Positions 37,625-45,958 of a stretch of 64,000 nucleotides of DNA are shown here, piece by piece. This stretch comes from Oceanospirillum sp048265165. GTDB lineage: Bacteria > Pseudomonadota > Gammaproteobacteria > Pseudomonadales > Halomonadaceae. The DNA is taken from positions 186,001 to 250,000 of the forward strand of contig NZ_JBLXCD010000003.1 in NCBI RefSeq assembly GCF_048265165.1, written 5' to 3'. The position numbers and the translations under genes were made by a program. Position 1 is the stretch's first letter, and every line of letters starts with the position of its first letter. The notes under the pieces are model-generated. The model saw nothing but the letters and a program-made list of their open reading frames with translations, had not been told where the DNA came from and ran no database searches.

Positions 37625-38530
37625 ATGGATACTCAATCGTTACATGCCTTCATTACAGTTGCAGAAACAGGCTCTTTTTCCCGAGCAGCAGAGCTGCTAC
37701 ACCTGACTCAACCGGCAATATCAAAACGTATTGCAAACCTGGAGCGACAACTGGCGTGCAGGTTGTTTGACCGTATTGGTCGGCAGACCCATCTCACAGA
37801 AGCGGGCCTGGCACTCATGCCACGGGCACAAAGCGTTCTGATCGAACTGGAGGACACGCGCCGACTGTTGAATAACCTTAGCGGTGAGGTCTCCGGCTCG
37901 CTGGTACTGGCTACCAGCCATCATATTGGGCTGCACCGGCTACCACCTGTATTAAAAGCGTTTACCCATCAGCACCCTCAGGTGAAACTGGATATGCGCT
38001 TTCTGGATTCAGAGCAGGCTTACGAAGGCATATTGCAGGGCAAGCTGGAGTTGGCTGTGGTGACACTCTCACCTCAAACCAATAGCAGCCTGAAAGTTGT
38101 TCCGATCTGGACAGACCATCTGAAACTGGTGGTTTCTAAGGACCACCCTCTTAATCGATCGGACAAGGTTAGTCTCCATGAATTAACCCATTTTGATGCG
38201 GTACTGCCAGGCTTTCAAACCTTTACCCGAGGTATTGTTGAAACAGCTTTCGCCCGGGAGCAGTTGATCCTAAATGTGGCGCTATCCACTAATTATATGG
38301 AAACACTAAAAATGATGGTCTCAATCGGCCTGGGCTGGAGCCTTCTGCCAGATACTCTGATTGATGACAGCATGTCTGTTATACCCTTGCCGGATGTCGA
38401 TATTACACGCCCTCTGGGTTACCTTTATCACAAGGAACGCACCTTATCTAACGCTGGGCAGAAAATGATAGCCTTACTGGACGATGCCGCAGAGCCATCT
38501 GCAGATATAAAAGCACAACACCGACAATAA
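37625..38530 (+). CDS. LysR-family transcriptional regulator
   Basis: A 301-residue regulator. The winged helix-turn-helix is at residues 1-60 (FSRAAELLHLTQPAISKRIANLE), followed by a LysR substrate-binding domain of two lobes. It is divergent from leuC, the same position as the LysR gene in Pseudomonas, so control of leuCDB is a natural guess, as LeuO/LeuR-type proteins do elsewhere. The 230-base AT-rich interval (37395-37624) holds both promoters; I could not assign a T-N11-A box with confidence. The effector is unknown. Confidence 0.9.
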   Translation: MDTQSLHAFITVAETGSFSRAAELLHLTQPAISKRIANLERQLACRLFDRIGRQTHLTEAGLALMPRAQSVLIELEDTRRLLNNLSGEVSGSLVLATSHHIGLHRLPPVLKAFTHQHPQVKLDMRFLDSEQAYEGILQGKLELAVVTLSPQTNSSLKVVPIWTDHLKLVVSKDHPLNRSDKVSLHELTHFDAVLPGFQTFTRGIVETAFAREQLILNVALSTNYMETLKMMVSIGLGWSLLPDTLIDDSMSVIPLPDVDITRPLGYLYHKERTLSNAGQKMIALLDDAAEPSADIKAQHRQ

Positions 38531-38566
38531 AAAGCCGGCACCCCCTCAAGGTCGGGGTACCGGCTT
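38529..38566 (-). terminator. Rho-independent terminator of phaC
   Basis: AAGCCGG-CCCC pairs with GGGG-CCGGCTT (38532-38544 and 38554-38566). On the minus strand it is followed by TTTTT. The A-run overlaps the lysR stop region. It lies 30 bases past the phaC stop. Confidence 0.85.
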
Positions 38567-38595
38567 ACAATGCCGTTGAACTCAGATTATCAAAG

Positions 38596-40440
38596 CTAAT
38601 CAGCGTTCCTAGCAACGTCTGCTTTTAACACATCAACAATCCGCATTGTGGCATAAGCTCCCGGAGCAGCTTCAATGACCTTCAGTTTACCAGTACCTGG
38701 CTCACGGGCTGCAACCATCGTTTTAGGGTCAGCATATTTATTTGATGTGCTCCACTCCTGCCAGTTTGGCCACCAAGAACCCGGATGCTTTTCAGCTCCC
38801 GCAAACCAGGCATCCGGTGTATCTGCCAGTTTGTCATTAGTCCAGTAACCGTATTTCTCTTTGGTAGGTGGATTCACAATACCGGCAATATGCCCTGAAC
38901 CGGACAGAACAAACTTAACCGGCCCTGAATGCACTTGAGCCCCCTTGTAGGTCGACGTCCATTTGGCAATATGGTCCTGAATGGTCGATACGAAATACAC
39001 CGGCGTTTTGATCTTACTCAGATCAATCGGTGTTTCATTCAGGGTAATACCACCCGGTTTAATCAGGTTGTTTTCCAGATACATATTACGCAGATAAAAC
39101 TTATGCATTGCTGCAGGCATATTCGTACTGTCAGTATTCCAATACAGCAGATCGAAAGCAGCCGGACGCTCGCCTTTCAGGTAGTTGTTGATAAAGAAGG
39201 ACCAGAACAGATCGTTCTCACGTAATAAATTAAAACTGAAAGCCATCGCCCGGCCATCAAGATAACCATCACGGTCCAGCTGCCGCTCTATACCAGCGAG
39301 TGTTGCCTCATTAATGAAAACGCCGATTTCACCAGGGTCTGTGAAGTCCTGCAGCGTTGCCATATAAGTTGCAGATTTAACACGCTTATCATTTTTCGCT
39401 GCCATATAGGCCAGCGTTGATGCTGTTAGCGTACCGCCAATGCAGTAAGAGATCACATTGACCTCTTTCTCACCGGTTGCCTGTTCAATAGCATCTATCG
39501 CTTCCAACGGGCCTTCCAGCATATAGTTTTCAAAACTTTTATCACGCAAAGATGGCCCAGGATTCACCCAGGAAATAATAAATACAGTATGACCCTGATC
39601 AACCAGCCACTTAACCAGCGAGTTACTGGAGCGAAGATCAAGAATGTAATACTTGTTGATCCAGGGTGGCACGATCAGCAGCGGCGTCTTAAATACTTTT
39701 TCAGTGGTTGGCTTGTACTGTATCAGCTGCATCAGGTCATTCTGGTAAACCACCTCACCTGGTGTACTGGCAACATTTTCACCAGGCTTAAAAGCACTCC
39801 GGTCAGTCATAGCAACATTCAGACCATCACGGCTGGACTTAAGGTCCTCAATGAGCTGCTCCATACCCTGAATCAGATTACGCCCCTTAGTTTCAAAGGT
39901 ACGACGGATCACTTCCGGGTTAGTTGCCACAAAATTACTCGGGCTCATTGCATTAACAAACTGCCGGGTATGAAAGTCTATGGTTTGATTCGCATGGGGA
40001 CTCAAACCTTCAATATTGTGTACTGTATTAAAAATGCTGCGGGCAAATAGCAGGTATGACTGTTTAATAAAATCAAACAGAGCATTTTCAGCCCATTCAC
40101 TATCATTAAAACGGCGATCATCTTTAGCTGGTTCAACAATCGGGTCAACGGCCTCTCCCATCATCTGGCGTGCCGTATTTTGCCAAAGCTGAATCTGGCT
40201 CTTCCATAGATTCATCTGCTCTTCATAAATCACCATTGGATTTATGGCTAGCTGTTCAGACATCTTCTGAAAGGATTCCGATACGTCGAATAAAACGGAA
40301 AGAGATGGGTCACTCATACCCTGTCGGGACATCAGCTGTTCGATAAGTTTTTGATATTGGCTGTTAGCATTGGAAATAAAATCAGCTAACTCAGCAGGAT
40401 CGTAGATGTAATCCGTTGAATCTGTGCTCTGTTCACTCAT
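38596..40440 (-). CDS. phaC: Class I polyhydroxyalkanoate synthase PhaC
   Basis: A 614-residue synthase that polymerises 3-hydroxyacyl-CoA to PHA at the granule surface. It has a PhaC N-terminal domain (about residues 90-260) and an alpha/beta-hydrolase domain. The catalytic triad is visible: Cys in the lipase-like box near residue 333, Asp in TIQDHIAKW, His in SGSGHIAGIVNPP. The box reads SYCIGGT, while most class I enzymes have Gly in the first position. The third Met (40440) has GAGG seven bases upstream and is preferred over 40446. It is the last gene of a phasin-phaC unit. phaA, phaB and phaR are not in the window. Confidence 0.95.
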   Translation of the reverse strand: MSEQSTDSTDYIYDPAELADFISNANSQYQKLIEQLMSRQGMSDPSLSVLFDVSESFQKMSEQLAINPMVIYEEQMNLWKSQIQLWQNTARQMMGEAVDPIVEPAKDDRRFNDSEWAENALFDFIKQSYLLFARSIFNTVHNIEGLSPHANQTIDFHTRQFVNAMSPSNFVATNPEVIRRTFETKGRNLIQGMEQLIEDLKSSRDGLNVAMTDRSAFKPGENVASTPGEVVYQNDLMQLIQYKPTTEKVFKTPLLIVPPWINKYYILDLRSSNSLVKWLVDQGHTVFIISWVNPGPSLRDKSFENYMLEGPLEAIDAIEQATGEKEVNVISYCIGGTLTASTLAYMAAKNDKRVKSATYMATLQDFTDPGEIGVFINEATLAGIERQLDRDGYLDGRAMAFSFNLLRENDLFWSFFINNYLKGERPAAFDLLYWNTDSTNMPAAMHKFYLRNMYLENNLIKPGGITLNETPIDLSKIKTPVYFVSTIQDHIAKWTSTYKGAQVHSGPVKFVLSGSGHIAGIVNPPTKEKYGYWTNDKLADTPDAWFAGAEKHPGSWWPNWQEWSTSNKYADPKTMVAAREPGTGKLKVIEAAPGAYATMRIVDVLKADVARNAD

Positions 40441-40533
40441 GAGCATACCTCACTTGGTCTAAATTAAAGACCGGGTCATCCCTGGTGTCTTTCGACAAGC
40501 ATCACAATTAGAAAAAAACGAGGAGGGAGAATA

Positions 40534-40559
40534 AGAAGGCCACATAATTGCGGCCTTCT
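40534..40559 (-). terminator. Intercistronic hairpin between phasin gene and phaC
   Basis: AGAAGGCC (40534-40541) and GGCCTTCT (40552-40559) pair around a ten-base loop. On the minus strand only a broken T-run (CTTATTCT) follows. It lies 14 bases past the phasin stop and is a candidate partial terminator that lets phasin mRNA exceed phaC mRNA. Confidence 0.6.
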
Positions 40560-40573
40560 GGGTATTCAGCAGA

Positions 40574-40978
40574 TTAAGCCGAAGCTGAGCTGCGGCTATT
40601 GCCCTTGGCTGCTGGCTTGGATTCAGCAGCCGGAGTAGCTGCCGCAGTTGTGCGAGATTCTTCAACGATTTTCTCGACTTCCTGCTTAAATTCCATGGTC
40701 ATATCAGCCATGCTTTTTGCATCTTCCAGAACTTTCTTACTCAGGGTACTCATGAGTTCAGCCTGAGATGCAGAGAAGTCACGTACAGAATCAGCGTCTT
40801 TGATTTCCGTAGCATTTTTCAACTGATTAACGCCCATTTTACTGTAAGACTTAAGAGCTTCGATCTGAAACTCTGTCATCTTTTCCATGTTTTCAACCAT
40901 CAATGCATTCATTTTACGCATTGGTGCATACATGTTTTTTGTCTGTTCAGCAAAAGCGTTCATGATTTTGTCTTGCAT
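40574..40978 (-). CDS. Phasin-family PHA granule protein
   Basis: A 134-residue, largely helical amphipathic protein with the phasin pattern (NMEKMTEFQIEALKSYSKMG, ASQAELMSTLSKKVLEDA) and a low-complexity Ala/Ser tail (ATPAAESKPAAKG). Phasins coat PHA granules and limit coalescence. GGAAG lies about five bases before the ATG. It lies directly upstream of phaC on the same strand, which supports the assignment. Confidence 0.9.
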   Translation of the reverse strand: MQDKIMNAFAEQTKNMYAPMRKMNALMVENMEKMTEFQIEALKSYSKMGVNQLKNATEIKDADSVRDFSASQAELMSTLSKKVLEDAKSMADMTMEFKQEVEKIVEESRTTAAATPAAESKPAAKGNSRSSASA

Positions 40979-41005
40979 GATATCTTCCTTTTTGGATTAT
41001 CGACT

Positions 41006-41092
41006 TGATAAATTCTATAGTTTGCCAAGTGTCAATATGATTACATCTGAGAGGCACTCATATTGCATTGCACACAACGAATACTTTCGTTG
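41006..41092 (-). promoter_or_regulatory. Candidate phasin promoter and operator region
   Basis: On the minus strand TTGACA (41034-41029) is followed, 17 bases on, by TTTATC (41011-41006), a consensus -35 with a weak -10. Upstream are a TGCATTGCA element (41064-41072) and the dyad CAACGAA-TACT-TTCGTTG (41075-41092). TGC..GCA elements resemble sites reported for PHA repressors of the PhaR family; that link is inference. Confidence 0.4.
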
Positions 41093-41215
41093 GGTATGGC
41101 GTTAATAAGCTCAGCTTATTTTTACCTGCCAATGCATCCGGCACTAAAAGCAGGCATTCTCCCTGTCACTTCCCTATCTCTATTAGAACATTCCATTTTA
41201 CTGTAAATTGTTTTT

Positions 41216-41458
41216 TTATTTTTGCTGGGTGTAGCTATTAAGCATCTGCATCATCATTTTTTGATATGTCTCAACAGAATCAAAACCCTGACTTATAAAA
41301 GGCTTCATTAAAGCTAAGGGCTCGTAACCCTCAACGCCTTCTTCCATCTGCTGGCGAATTTTGACCATCAGATCTTCCTGAAATTTTTGCACATCAGGAA
41401 GGCCCATCGCCTTGCGAAATTCTTCAGGCGTCATATCGACTTCGATGTTTACCTTCAT
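41216..41458 (-). CDS. Small conserved protein, DUF6489-like
   Basis: An 80-residue protein starting MKVNIEVDMTPEEFRKAMGLPDV, which resembles a family of small proteins (DUF6489) seen near PHA genes; I am working from memory. The rest is helical and rich in Met and Gln. A strong AAGGAGA precedes the ATG. A TTCCCC/GGGGAA hairpin (41469-41485) abuts that ribosome site. The next gene downstream is the phasin, so a link to granules is plausible. Function is not known. Confidence 0.7.
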   Translation of the reverse strand: MKVNIEVDMTPEEFRKAMGLPDVQKFQEDLMVKIRQQMEEGVEGYEPLALMKPFISQGFDSVETYQKMMMQMLNSYTQQK

Positions 41459-41584
41459 GTAATCTCCTTTCCCCGTGCAGGGGAATTATAAGACTAATGT
41501 AACGCGCAGTGTCGCTATGTTGCAACTGCACAATCTTTATATCTGCGACTTTGAGCAATATTCCAGTCACAAGTTTAGTTAAGT

Positions 41585-42808
41585 TTACTGTTTTTCTTCC
41601 GTCCAGTAGCTGCGGTGTCTCCACAGCGACCAAAGCACCAACGCAGCACCAAAACCTGCAGCAGCACAAGCCAGTAGATAACTTCCCTGGGCACCAATAC
41701 TCACCCAGAGCAAACCACTACCCCAGGCTCCAAGTGCTCCACCAACGCCATACCCTAAACTACTGTATAACGCTTGCCCCTGGCCTGCTGTTTGGCCCGT
41801 AAAAAAACGTTGTACTAAAGCAATTGAAGCCGCATGAAAACTGCCAAAAGTGGCTGCATGCAACAACTGCGATGCTAAAAGCAACATCAGCTCATCAGCA
41901 AAAAGAGCGACCATCAGCCAGCGCAGAGCAGCTAAAACCAAACTCAACAGCAGTAAAACTTCTGGCTTAAAGCGTGTTAACAGCAAGTGCATTATGGCAA
42001 ACAAAACCACTTCAGCCATTACACCTAATGACCATAGCAATCCAATCAGGCTGCGGCTATAGCCAACACCTTCCATATAAATGGAAAAAAAAGTGTAATA
42101 AGGTCCATGTGAGACCTGCATCAAAATCACTGACAACAGAAAGACAAAAACGGGAGGGTGCTTTAAACGCAGCCAAAAACCTCCCTCCTGACAGGAGTCT
42201 CTCCTGCTAACGGAGGGGTCATCCGGTTCAGGCGCTGCTATTTTTTCCTCAACACCGGGCCAAACCTTTCGAGCCGGAATCATCAGTGTCGATAATGCCA
42301 TAAAGGCCATGACAGATAAGATACTGATGGGTAACCAGGTTACTGCGACCAGATCCAACAACCAGCCAAGGCTTGCAACTGCCGCAATAAATCCAACAGA
42401 ACCCCAAAGGCGTATCTGGCCATAACGTTCTTCACGGCCTTTTATCGCGTTTAAGGTAATCACCTCATATTGCGGCAGGATGGCATTCCAGAAGAAGCTA
42501 TACAGCACCATCGCAACAGCCATTGACCAAAACCCCTGCTGCAAATATACCGTCAGAAAACAAAGAGGTGTTAGCACAGCTCCCAGCCGCATAACGGATA
42601 CATGGGCTCTCTTCTGGTCTGCCCAATAGCTCCACAAATTAGGAGCAATCAGCTTGGTCGCAATAAAGATAGCCATCAGAGAGCCGATCTGCTTTGCATC
42701 AAACCCCAGAGACTGCAGATACAACCCCCAATAAGGGTTTGTAGCCCCAAGAACTGCAAAGTAAAAGAAATAGACAGAAGATAACACCCAATAAACATTG
42801 ACCGTCAT
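41585..42808 (-). CDS. MFS transporter (HcaT/MFS_1-like)
   Basis: A 407-residue protein with twelve hydrophobic segments and a charged central loop near residues 195-210. The N-terminus (VYFFYFAVLGATNPYWGLYL) and APNLWSYWADQ match the MFS_1-like group that includes the 3-phenylpropionate transporter HcaT. The substrate is unknown; neighbours aroC and the PHA genes do not indicate it. Conserved context beside aroC occurs in Pseudomonas. Confidence 0.85.
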   Translation of the reverse strand: MTVNVYWVLSSVYFFYFAVLGATNPYWGLYLQSLGFDAKQIGSLMAIFIATKLIAPNLWSYWADQKRAHVSVMRLGAVLTPLCFLTVYLQQGFWSMAVAMVLYSFFWNAILPQYEVITLNAIKGREERYGQIRLWGSVGFIAAVASLGWLLDLVAVTWLPISILSVMAFMALSTLMIPARKVWPGVEEKIAAPEPDDPSVSRRDSCQEGGFWLRLKHPPVFVFLLSVILMQVSHGPYYTFFSIYMEGVGYSRSLIGLLWSLGVMAEVVLFAIMHLLLTRFKPEVLLLLSLVLAALRWLMVALFADELMLLLASQLLHAATFGSFHAASIALVQRFFTGQTAGQGQALYSSLGYGVGGALGAWGSGLLWVSIGAQGSYLLACAAAGFGAALVLWSLWRHRSYWTEEKQ

Positions 42809-42885
42809 ATCAGAGCCACTGGATCACTTGATTTAAGTACATAGGAAGCCACCGTCATAGAAGAATCAATAGCCAACAGGAAGAT

Positions 42886-42914
42886 AAAAAAATACCCCGT
42901 ACAAGCCGGGGTAT
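42886..42914 (-). terminator. Rho-independent terminator of aroC
   Basis: ATACCCCG (42892-42899) and CGGGGTAT (42907-42914) pair around a seven-base loop. On the minus strand the stem runs into TTTTTTT-type sequence. It lies 20 bases past the aroC stop. Confidence 0.88.
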
Positions 42915-42934
42915 CATTGGATAGGACTCTCGAA

Positions 42935-44032
42935 TCAAGCCTGAGCAGGCACAACAGGTGTCGGCATAACAACATCACCACATTGTCCACGGTGGCGCAA
43001 ATAGTGATCCATCAGAGTAATGGCCATCATCGCCTCAGCTATGGGCGTAGCACGAATACCCACACATGGGTCATGGCGTCCTTTAGTTACCACCTCTACA
43101 GACTCGCCATTGATATTGATACTTTTACCCGGTAAATGCAGGCTGGATGTTGGCTTAAGGGCTATATGAGCCACAATATCCTGCCCAGACGAAATACCAC
43201 CTAAAATACCGCCTGCGTTATTTGACAGGAAACCTTCCGGGGTTATCTCATCACGGTGCTCAGTGCCTTTCTGAGCCACAGAATCAAATCCTGCCCCAAT
43301 TTCAATACCTTTCACTGCATTGATGCTCATCAGAGCATGAGCAAGTTCTGCATCCAGGCGATCGAAAATCGGCTCGCCTAACCCTGGTGGCACATGGCTG
43401 GCTACCACAGTTACTTTGGCTCCAACCGACTCCCCCTCTTTACGCAGAGCATCCATATATCGCTCCAGCTCAGGCACCTTATCGGCATCCGGGCAGAAGA
43501 AAGGATTTGTGTTCACCAGATCCCAGTCGACTTTCTCAACTTTAATTGGTCCCAACTGAGACATATAGCCCCGTACCTCGATACCCAGACGCTCTTTCAG
43601 AAACTTCTTGGCGATAGCACCTGCAGCGACACGCATCGCTGTTTCACGAGCCGAAGAGCGCCCTCCGCCTCGATAATCCCGGAAACCGTATTTCTGATTA
43701 TAGGTGTAATCCGCATGAGCAGGGCGATACTGCTGGGCAATATTGGAATAGTCTTTGGAGCGCTGATCAGTGTTTTCAATCATCAGACCAATAGCGGTAC
43801 CCGTGGTTTTACCTTCAAAAACGCCGGATAAAATTCTGACTCTGTCATCCTCGCGACGCTGGGTCGCATGACGGGATGTTCCCGGCTTACGACGATCAAG
43901 ATCAATCTGCAGATCGTCTTCTGAGATTTCCAGACCCGGCGGACAACCATCAATAATCGCCCCCAGTGCAGGGCCATGGCTTTCACCAAACGTGGTCAGG
44001 GTGAACAGTTTTCCAAAGCTATTACCAGACAT
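42935..44032 (-). CDS. aroC: Chorismate synthase AroC
   Basis: A 365-residue enzyme that converts EPSP to chorismate using reduced FMN, the last shared step of aromatic synthesis. GESHGPALGAIIDGCPPGL is the first signature, ADYTYNQKYGFRDYRGGGRS the second, and GGISSGQDI the third. It follows prmB on the same strand with a 135-base gap. Confidence 0.97.
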   Translation of the reverse strand: MSGNSFGKLFTLTTFGESHGPALGAIIDGCPPGLEISEDDLQIDLDRRKPGTSRHATQRREDDRVRILSGVFEGKTTGTAIGLMIENTDQRSKDYSNIAQQYRPAHADYTYNQKYGFRDYRGGGRSSARETAMRVAAGAIAKKFLKERLGIEVRGYMSQLGPIKVEKVDWDLVNTNPFFCPDADKVPELERYMDALRKEGESVGAKVTVVASHVPPGLGEPIFDRLDAELAHALMSINAVKGIEIGAGFDSVAQKGTEHRDEITPEGFLSNNAGGILGGISSGQDIVAHIALKPTSSLHLPGKSININGESVEVVTKGRHDPCVGIRATPIAEAMMAITLMDHYLRHRGQCGDVVMPTPVVPAQA

Positions 44033-44167
44033 GAAACTCTCTCTTGCATTGCCCTTTCAGGCGTCATTTATTCTGTAAAATTCAGCCCCGAAAGAATCAG
44101 GGCCATTAAGCGCTGTGGAAAAGGGTATCAACCACAGAGCTCTTGTTTTTTCAGGGAAACAAATCGA

Positions 44168-45094
44168 TCAGGCGAAGTGACCTGCATATTCTTTTAATTG
44201 CTCAGCGGTCAACATAAAAACACCCTGGCCACCCATCTCAAATTCCAACCAGAGGAAAGGCACCTCCGGAAAGGCATCCTGCAACGCGAACTCGCTGTTG
44301 CCAACTTCACAGATCAGCACACCTTTATCAGACAGGTAGCGCGGTGCATCACGTAAAATACGGCGGGTAATATCCAAACCGTCAAGACCCGAGCCAAGAC
44401 CCAGTGCCGGTTCATGGTGATACTCTCTTGCCATCGCCTCCAGATCCTCCTCATCCACATACGGAGGGTTAGAGACGATCAGATCATAAGCCGCCTCTTT
44501 GGGCAGATCATCAAACAGGTCGGACTGGTAAACCGTTACCTGATCAGCAAGATCATGACGCTCGACATTACTACGGGCAACGCAAAGAGCATCTTCAGAA
44601 ATATCTGCCAGGTCAACACGGGCATAGGGAAAGGCATAGGCTGTTGCTATACCGATACAACCACTACCAGAACAAAGATCCAGCACACGGGTTGGCTCTT
44701 CATTGACCCAGGGCTCATAGTGATTCTGAATCAGCTGACCAATAGGAGAACGGGGTACAAGTACTCGGTGGTCAACATTAAACGGCAGACCAGCAAACCA
44801 GGCCTCGCCTAACAGGTATGCCAAAGGGACACGGTCCAGGCAGCGCTTCTCAACGTGACTTAAAATAGTAATCGCCTCATCGCGGGTGACCCGGGCATCC
44901 AGCATGGAAGGGTCAAAATCCCAGGGCAGGTGCAGACTTCCCAGAACCAGATGCACAGCCTCATCCCAGGCATTATCTGTCCCGTGACCAAAATAGACGT
45001 TATGGTGATTAAACTGAGAAAAAGACCAGCGGATATAATCACGGATGGTAAACAGTTGCTGGGCAACGTCAGTTAGCGCTTTCGTCTGTGGCAC
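44168..45094 (-). CDS. prmB: Ribosomal protein uL3 glutamine methyltransferase PrmB
   Basis: A 308-residue SAM-dependent methyltransferase that methylates a glutamine of ribosomal protein L3. GHGTDNAWDEAV and YLLGEAWFAG are in the N-terminal helper domain, VLDLCSGSGCIGIA binds SAM, and SNPPYVDEEDLEAM is the glutamine-methyltransferase NPPY motif. The frame runs up to a GTG at 45121, but GTG 45094 has GGAGAG five bases upstream and gives the usual N-terminal length, so it is preferred. It is divergent from smrB and upstream of aroC, as in E. coli. Confidence 0.93.
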   Translation of the reverse strand: MPQTKALTDVAQQLFTIRDYIRWSFSQFNHHNVYFGHGTDNAWDEAVHLVLGSLHLPWDFDPSMLDARVTRDEAITILSHVEKRCLDRVPLAYLLGEAWFAGLPFNVDHRVLVPRSPIGQLIQNHYEPWVNEEPTRVLDLCSGSGCIGIATAYAFPYARVDLADISEDALCVARSNVERHDLADQVTVYQSDLFDDLPKEAAYDLIVSNPPYVDEEDLEAMAREYHHEPALGLGSGLDGLDITRRILRDAPRYLSDKGVLICEVGNSEFALQDAFPEVPFLWLEFEMGGQGVFMLTAEQLKEYAGHFA

Positions 45095-45273
45095 AAATTC
45101 TCTCCAGTCAGTCTTAACCACGGGTTATCACGCTTAAGTTTAACTCAGCATCCGGTTGCTATAAACCAAACTCGCTTATTTTGCCGATAGACGCCAAAAT
45201 CGTAACGGATCTCTCCTTGCGCCAAATCAAGCATCTGGTATCGTTGCCCGATCACGAATACCGAGCCAAAACC

Positions 45274-45861
45274 ATGAGTAAAACCTTTCAGCCTGATGAT
45301 CACCTTCCGGATGACGACCTTAATGATATGGATCTTTTCCACTCAGCTATGAAAGGTGTAAAACCGATCAAAAGTGACAAGGTGCTCCTGAAAACTCCGA
45401 AAAAGAAAGATATCAATACAGAAACCAAACGCGCTGCAGCAACCGCCGCAGAAGAAAAGTTCATCATAGACAATCTTTCCGAAGGTAATATTCCTGACCA
45501 GAAGCCCAGTGACATCCTGAGCTTCAAAGTTCCCGATCTGCCAATTCGAACCTTTCAGGAACTGAAAAAAGGAGAGATTAGCTGGCAGGAGGGCCTAGAT
45601 CTGCACGGTCAGAATACTGAAGAGGCACGCTCAGAGCTTTATGCCTTTATTCAGGACTGCCGGGCAAGGCGCTTCCGGAGCGTGATTGTCGTACATGGTA
45701 AATCCTGGACAGAAGGCAGTGGCCGGGCGGAATTGAAATCCTACGTTAATATCTGGCTGCGCCAAATGCCCGAAGTGATCGCATTTCATTCCTGCCGCCC
45801 CGCCGACGGTGGTACCGGAGCGGTTTATGTCTTACTGAAAACCAAAGAATGGGGTGCCTGA
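45274..45861 (+). CDS. smrB: Smr-domain endonuclease SmrB-like
   Basis: A 195-residue protein: a charged N-terminal region (SDKVLLKTPKKKD) and a C-terminal Smr domain. SmrB in E. coli cleaves mRNA between collided ribosomes. LDLHGQNTEEARSEL matches the first Smr motif. The second motif, normally HGxG, reads HGKS here. ATG 45274 is chosen because the 31 codons upstream overlap the divergent promoter and look non-coding. Position opposite prmB is the same as in E. coli. Confidence 0.88.
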   Translation: MSKTFQPDDHLPDDDLNDMDLFHSAMKGVKPIKSDKVLLKTPKKKDINTETKRAAATAAEEKFIIDNLSEGNIPDQKPSDILSFKVPDLPIRTFQELKKGEISWQEGLDLHGQNTEEARSELYAFIQDCRARRFRSVIVVHGKSWTEGSGRAELKSYVNIWLRQMPEVIAFHSCRPADGGTGAVYVLLKTKEWGA

Positions 45862-45888
45862 TCTTCCCTGGCGCTATACTTTAAAAGC

Positions 45889-45920
45889 AAAAGGGCAGAT
45901 CCGAAGATCTGCCCTTTTTT
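45889..45920. terminator. Bidirectional terminator between smrB and the DUF4892 gene
   Basis: AAAAGGGCAGATC (45889-45901) pairs with GATCTGCCCTTTT (45906-45918) around CGAA, with T-runs on both strands. It lies between convergent genes. Confidence 0.92.
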
Positions 45921-45958
45921 CCTGAAAACATATCTGATTTTTTCAAACCTGAAGCAGA

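Noticed and set aside
45181..45273. Upstream extension of smrB by 31 codons
   Set aside because: It lies in the divergent prmB-smrB promoter, and SmrB similarity does not extend into it.
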